From Prevotellaceae bacterium (GTDB lineage Bacteria > Bacteroidota > Bacteroidia > Bacteroidales > UBA932), in contig JAITOP010000001.1 in assembly GCA_031289895.1 (NCBI GenBank), forward strand, positions 1-7,461: DNA of 7,461 nucleotides, read 5' to 3'. The notes under the pieces are model-generated. The model was not told where the DNA came from. It saw nothing but the letters and a program-made list of their open reading frames with translations, and ran no database searches. Position 1 is the stretch's first letter. The number at the start of each line of letters is the position of its first letter. The translations under genes were made by a program, and so were the position numbers. This document shows positions 4,827 through 7,461 of the stretch, piece after piece.

Positions 4827-6965
4827 TTATTTTTTATTTTTATATTTTGATGTTTCAATAATTATAACTCCGTTTCTTCCTTTTGTGCCAAATTTTTTAA
4901 TAGCTTCTTCGTTTTTCAAAACCGTAACTTTTCCTATTTGCGATTCTGTTTTAGAATATTCGTCGAAACTCATTTCTTTATCATCTACAATTATCAAAGG
5001 ATTTGTGTTAAAAAAGTTTTTTCCATCAATAATTATTGGATATGTTTTTCCGTAACGGTAAGTTAATCTTGTTTTTACCGAATCCAAATTAACATTATTA
5101 AACAACATTTGCAGCGAATCTAAATTAATGTTTTTGCCTTTAATAATCATTTTTATAGAATCCCTGTTAATGTTATTCAACCGTATTTGTAACGAATCTA
5201 AATTTAATTTTTTGTCGTTAAAAACTGTTTTTATCGAATCCCAGTTAATGCTATTCCACCGTACTTGCATCGTGTCTAATGTAAATTTCATTCTATCAAA
5301 ATTTAATTTGAGTGAATCCCGATTTGTCCTGTTCATCACGTATTGCAGCGAATCTAAATTTAATTTTTTTGAATAAACAAGAACATTATGTTTATTATTA
5401 AAATCAATAGTATCGCCATCGAAACCTACAATTTTTGTAATTGTTTTTCCGTTTACGGTTGATGTTGACATCGTATAACTTTTTTTATTTCCGGATTTTC
5501 CAACTATTGTATAATTGCGCGACAGATGGGCGTTTTCATCAGGTGTTTGCGAGCGGGTTGCAGTCATTGTATATGTGCGAACACTCTTATCGTTTGATGA
5601 TGAAGCATTTTTATCTTTCAAATTAGATTTTGATTTTTTATCGCCATCTTTTTTTGTTGTAATTATTATAACTCCATTTTTACCTTTGTCGCCAAATAAA
5701 TCAACGGCTTTTTTATCTTTAAGCACATCAATTTGCTGAATATTATCGGAATTTACGCCATCAATATTTTCAATTATTTGTCCGTCGAGAACAAACAAAG
5801 GCGAACCTTTACTTAATTCATCAACACTAAAACCATCGATGTGTATATCTGTATCATCCGATTTATCAATGTCTTCAATGTGTATATCAATGTTTATTGT
5901 GTCATTTCCGTCGATAATTGTTTTTGTCAGCTTTTCGATAATTGTTTTTGTGAGCGTTGTTGGAATTTCGCTGTTTTCATCATCAATATTAAATTCGTAA
6001 GTAATATTGTTGATATTTGCATTGTCGGCGGTATCGCTAATGTTTTCGCCGAAATCAATAAAATCGCTGATATTTACAGCCGAAATTTTTTTCATTTCGT
6101 TTTTCACGTCAGGGTTGGCAAATGTTGTTACAACCACAGCCAGCAAAGGCAATACGTATAAGTATTTCAACTTTGAATACGGATTTGATTTTTGTTTTGA
6201 CATCATTTTTATGCGTTTTTTTAGTTTATTATTTTTGAAATTATTTGCCATCGCAAAAAGTTTTGCGCCTACGGCTTTTTGTATCAGCAACATTTTATAG
6301 TGCTTTGTATCAATACCTTTCTTTATCACATCTTCGTCGGCTTGATATTCGTGAATATTTTGCAATTCGCGTATAAACAGCCATACCACAGGGTTTAGCC
6401 ATTGCACAATATTATAAATCTGACAAAGTAAAAGGTCTATCGAATGGCGTTTAAGAATATGCGCTCGTTCGTGCGCTATGATTTCGTTGCCGTTTGCGTT
6501 AAAATCGTTTTCCGAGATAACAATGTACCTCATCCAGCTGAACGGCGCAATGTTATTGTTGAGCAAAACAAGCGTGATATGGTTTTCCAGCCTTTGCTTT
6601 TTTCCGCTTTTTATGAGCAGATAAAGTTTGATTGTTGAAAAAATATTGCGCGTCAGAAAAAATATTACGCCCGCAACATAAACAAGCAAGGCTATGTGCA
6701 ACCATGTTATTTTCACAGTTTCCGCTTGTACGCTTGGCATAACAGCAAGATATTGCAACCACAGCATTATATCTTCCTGCATTTCTGCCGGTTTTTCCAA
6801 CGATATGTCCAACATCGGCAATATCATCGATAAAAATAAAATTCCAAGCAAAGCCGCGCGGTTAAATTTATGGAATGTTTCGTTGCTAAGTAATAGCTTG
6901 TAAAACAGATAAAACGCCGATAAACAAATTCCCGATTTGATTATATAAACCAATAGTGTTCCCAT
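4827..6965 (-). CDS. BlaR1-like M56-family membrane zinc metallopeptidase with two TonB-plug-like motifs and 26-aa repeats
   Basis: 712 residues. The N-terminal half is a standard M56 peptidase: membrane helices at about 4-25, 37-55, 86-106 and 266-284, with the cytosolic zinc site between helices 3 and 4: H165-E-R-A-H169 and E206 in HEYQAD. NPVVWLF (191-197) is also typical. After helix 4 the chain is periplasmic. It has no penicillin-binding domain. It holds an acidic D/I-rich stretch (about 300-380, with tandem LTKTII at 338 and 346), plug-like motif 1 (388-439: PLFVLDG ... IDVLKDKKA ... KGKNGVIIITTKK), a Ser/Thr/Asn-rich linker, four 26-residue repeats (533-636) and plug-like motif 2 (655-708: PLIIVDD ... 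VTVLKNEEA ... KGRNGVIIIETSK). The gene follows the repressor by 19 bp. Family knowledge: such proteins cleave or trigger cleavage of a BlaI-type repressor. The ligand is unknown; the plug-like modules hint at outer-membrane receptor recognition (inference). Confidence 0.92.
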   Translation of the reverse strand: MGTLLVYIIKSGICLSAFYLFYKLLLSNETFHKFNRAALLGILFLSMILPMLDISLEKPAEMQEDIMLWLQYLAVMPSVQAETVKITWLHIALLVYVAGVIFFLTRNIFSTIKLYLLIKSGKKQRLENHITLVLLNNNIAPFSWMRYIVISENDFNANGNEIIAHERAHILKRHSIDLLLCQIYNIVQWLNPVVWLFIRELQNIHEYQADEDVIKKGIDTKHYKMLLIQKAVGAKLFAMANNFKNNKLKKRIKMMSKQKSNPYSKLKYLYVLPLLAVVVTTFANPDVKNEMKKISAVNISDFIDFGENISDTADNANINNITYEFNIDDENSEIPTTLTKTIIEKLTKTIIDGNDTINIDIHIEDIDKSDDTDIHIDGFSVDELSKGSPLFVLDGQIIENIDGVNSDNIQQIDVLKDKKAVDLFGDKGKNGVIIITTKKDGDKKSKSNLKDKNASSSNDKSVRTYTMTATRSQTPDENAHLSRNYTIVGKSGNKKSYTMSTSTVNGKTITKIVGFDGDTIDFNNKHNVLVYSKKLNLDSLQYVMNRTNRDSLKLNFDRMKFTLDTMQVRWNSINWDSIKTVFNDKKLNLDSLQIRLNNINRDSIKMIIKGKNINLDSLQMLFNNVNLDSVKTRLTYRYGKTYPIIIDGKNFFNTNPLIIVDDKEMSFDEYSKTESQIGKVTVLKNEEAIKKFGTKGRNGVIIIETSKYKNKK
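4842..5003 (-). other. Plug-like module 2 of the M56 protein (residues 655-708)
   Basis: This segment aligns with module 1 by eye: PL-(x)3-VD, I..V.VLK, A...FG.KG.NGVIII.T.K. It matches the pattern seen in SusC/RagA plug domains (YVIDG ... IEVLKDA ... YGSRGANGVILITTK). It forms the very C-terminus of the protein and ends in a lysine-rich tail. Confidence 0.75.
5058..5369 (-). repeat. Four tandem 78-bp units coding 26-residue repeats
   Basis: Residues 533-558, 559-584, 585-610 and 611-636 of the M56 protein are repeats of exactly 26 residues with the pattern LxLDSLQ then NxDSxK. Each is made of two halves; the D of the DS pairs is spaced 12 then 14 residues throughout (D538, 550, 564, 576, 590, 602, 616, 628). 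The DNA still shows it: CGAATCTAAATTTAATTTTT recurs (about 5194-5213 and 5350-5369). Unit 2 is the most diverged (LDTMQ). There are no indels, so the period is under selection or the duplication is recent. Confidence 0.88.
5649..5804 (-). other. Plug-like module 1 of the M56 protein (residues 388-439)
   Basis: PLFVLDG, IQQIDVLKDKKAVDLFG and KGKNGVIIITTKK in order match the second half of a TonB-dependent-receptor plug domain. Only about 50 residues are present, shorter than a full plug (over 100), so this is a plug-derived motif rather than a complete domain. Confidence 0.75.
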
Positions 6966-6984
6966 GTTTTTACGAAAAATTTAA

Positions 6985-7341
6985 TTAGGTTTTTTTCACA
7001 TTTTCTATTAACTCTTTCAACTCTTCGAGTGAAATTTTTTCTTCTTCAACAAGCGACGACACAATGTTAAAATACGAGTTGTTGAAGTATTTGCTGACAA
7101 CATTTCCCAAAGTTTCTTTATGAAAACCCTCTTGGCTTAACGTAGGAAAATATCTGTAAGTATTGCCAAAAACTTCGTGCGCTATAAATCCTTTGTTTTC
7201 GAGTATTCGCACGATAGTAGAGATAGTGTTGAAATGCGGTCGCGGTTCGTCATAAAACGTTACCAATTCTTTTACAAATAAAGGACCTTTTTCCCAAAAA
7301 AACTCCATTATTTCTTCTTCTTTTGCAGTTAATTTTCTCAT
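6985..7341 (-). CDS. BlaI/MecI/CopY-family winged-helix transcriptional repressor
   Basis: 118 residues, the usual family length. It starts MRKLTAKEEEIMEFFWEKGP, the characteristic first helix of the penicillinase-repressor family (T-x-x-E-x-x-I/V-M-x-x-x-W). The second helix is about 21-30; the recognition helix is about 36-50 (FNTISTIVRILENKG, matching the family's T-V-x-T-x-L-x-R-L-x-x-K-G pattern in outline), and the wing is about 51-66 (FIAHEVFGNTYRYFP). The C-terminal half (about 70-118) is the dimerisation region, ending in an acidic helix and KK. Family role: a dimer binds operators and is inactivated when the partner M56 protein is triggered. Its partner gene is 19 bp downstream. Two tandem dyads lie 25-62 bp upstream of its ATG, implying autorepression of the operon. 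It should not be read as a beta-lactamase regulator: no beta-lactamase or penicillin sensor is present. Confidence 0.93.
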   Translation of the reverse strand: MRKLTAKEEEIMEFFWEKGPLFVKELVTFYDEPRPHFNTISTIVRILENKGFIAHEVFGNTYRYFPTLSQEGFHKETLGNVVSKYFNNSYFNIVSSLVEEEKISLEELKELIENVKKT

Positions 7342-7357
7342 AACAATTTAATTTTTA

Positions 7358-7365
7358 TGCAAAGG
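7358..7365 (-). promoter_or_regulatory. Possible -7 element of the repressor operon
   Basis: On the minus strand TTCCTTTG is one mismatch from the Bacteroidota -7 consensus TAnnTTTG. It is 17 bp upstream of the repressor ATG and abuts operator site 1, so repressor binding would cover the -7 to -33 interval. No clear -33 TTG at the ideal spacing is obvious, so confidence is low. Confidence 0.35.
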
Positions 7366-7403
7366 AACTAATTATTTTAGTTTCTAAACTACTTTGAGTA
7401 GTT
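7366..7403. promoter_or_regulatory. Tandem operator candidate AACTA-N7-TAGTT (two sites)
   Basis: Site 1: AACTAA-N5-TTAGTT at 7366-7382. Site 2: AACTACT-ttg-AGTAGTT at 7387-7403. Both are 17-bp dyads sharing the half-site AACTA and 7 bp between half-sites, and their centres (7374 and 7395) are 21 bp apart, two helical turns, so two dimers would bind on the same face. They lie just upstream of the repressor start (7341). BlaI/MecI-family operators are dyads with ACTAC/GTAGT or TACA/TGTA-type half-sites, which site 2 fits best. Confidence 0.7.
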
Positions 7404-7461
7404 AAATTTTGTTAAGACTGATTAGAATAATTGTTTTTAGCGGAATATCAGGGGGTTGGGG
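7404..7461. other. Upstream flank, nothing recognised
   Basis: 58 bp of AT-rich DNA ending in a G-rich string (CAGGGGGTTGGGG) at the window edge. No gene, RNA or repeat can be supported. Confidence 0.4.

Noticed and set aside
5128..5376. 82-aa plus-strand open frame
   Set aside because: It is the complement of the 26-residue repeat array; its apparent repeats are a mirror of that array.
6553..6762. 69-aa minus-strand frame overlapping the M56 gene out of phase
   Set aside because: It is an alternative frame inside the membrane/protease region with no motif; the M56 frame is continuous and motif-rich.
6985..7341. Beta-lactam resistance regulator (true BlaI/BlaR1)
   Set aside because: The M56 partner has no penicillin-binding domain and no beta-lactamase or PBP gene is in the window; family homology alone does not support resistance.

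Overview
The window is AT-rich (impression, not computed) and reads as Bacteroidota, probably Bacteroidales-like. The reasons are a GLPGLI-family protein, a carboxypeptidase-regulatory/outer-membrane beta-barrel protein of the type found in that phylum, an M56 peptidase carrying SusC-type plug motifs, candidate promoters of the TTG / TAnnTTTG type, and A-rich rather than Shine-Dalgarno leaders. I cannot name a genus.

Layout. At 1-243 (+) is the 3' end of a CPBP-family membrane protease gene cut by the window edge. 285-943 is a mobile-element graveyard: two inverted, about 95% identical copies of the 3' end of an IS4-type transposase gene, with the 3' half of an IS200/IS605-type Y1 transposase and its stem-loop end caught between them. 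944-1212 has no gene; it holds a possible insertion-sequence tip, a well-formed minus-strand promoter wrapped in an inverted repeat but with no gene behind it, and a run of 7-bp-period repeats.

From 7341 down to 1213, four minus-strand genes follow in order: a BlaI/MecI-type repressor (6985-7341), an M56 BlaR1-like membrane metallopeptidase (4827-6965), a GLPGLI-family exported protein (4105-4821) and a large outer-membrane beta-barrel protein (1213-3879). The first three are packed with gaps of 19 and 5 bp. The fourth is separated by 225 bp containing hairpins and a second copy of the 7-bp-period repeat.

How the genes may work together (inference): the repressor sits on two tandem AACTA-N7-TAGTT dyads just upstream of its own gene. 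The M56 protein would sense a periplasmic state and relieve repression by proteolysis, as in BlaR1/BlaI. It has no penicillin-binding sensor domain. Its periplasmic part instead has two copies of a TonB-receptor plug motif flanking four exact 26-residue repeats. The regulated output would be the GLPGLI protein and the beta-barrel, so the cassette looks like an envelope or outer-membrane-protein sensing circuit rather than beta-lactam resistance.
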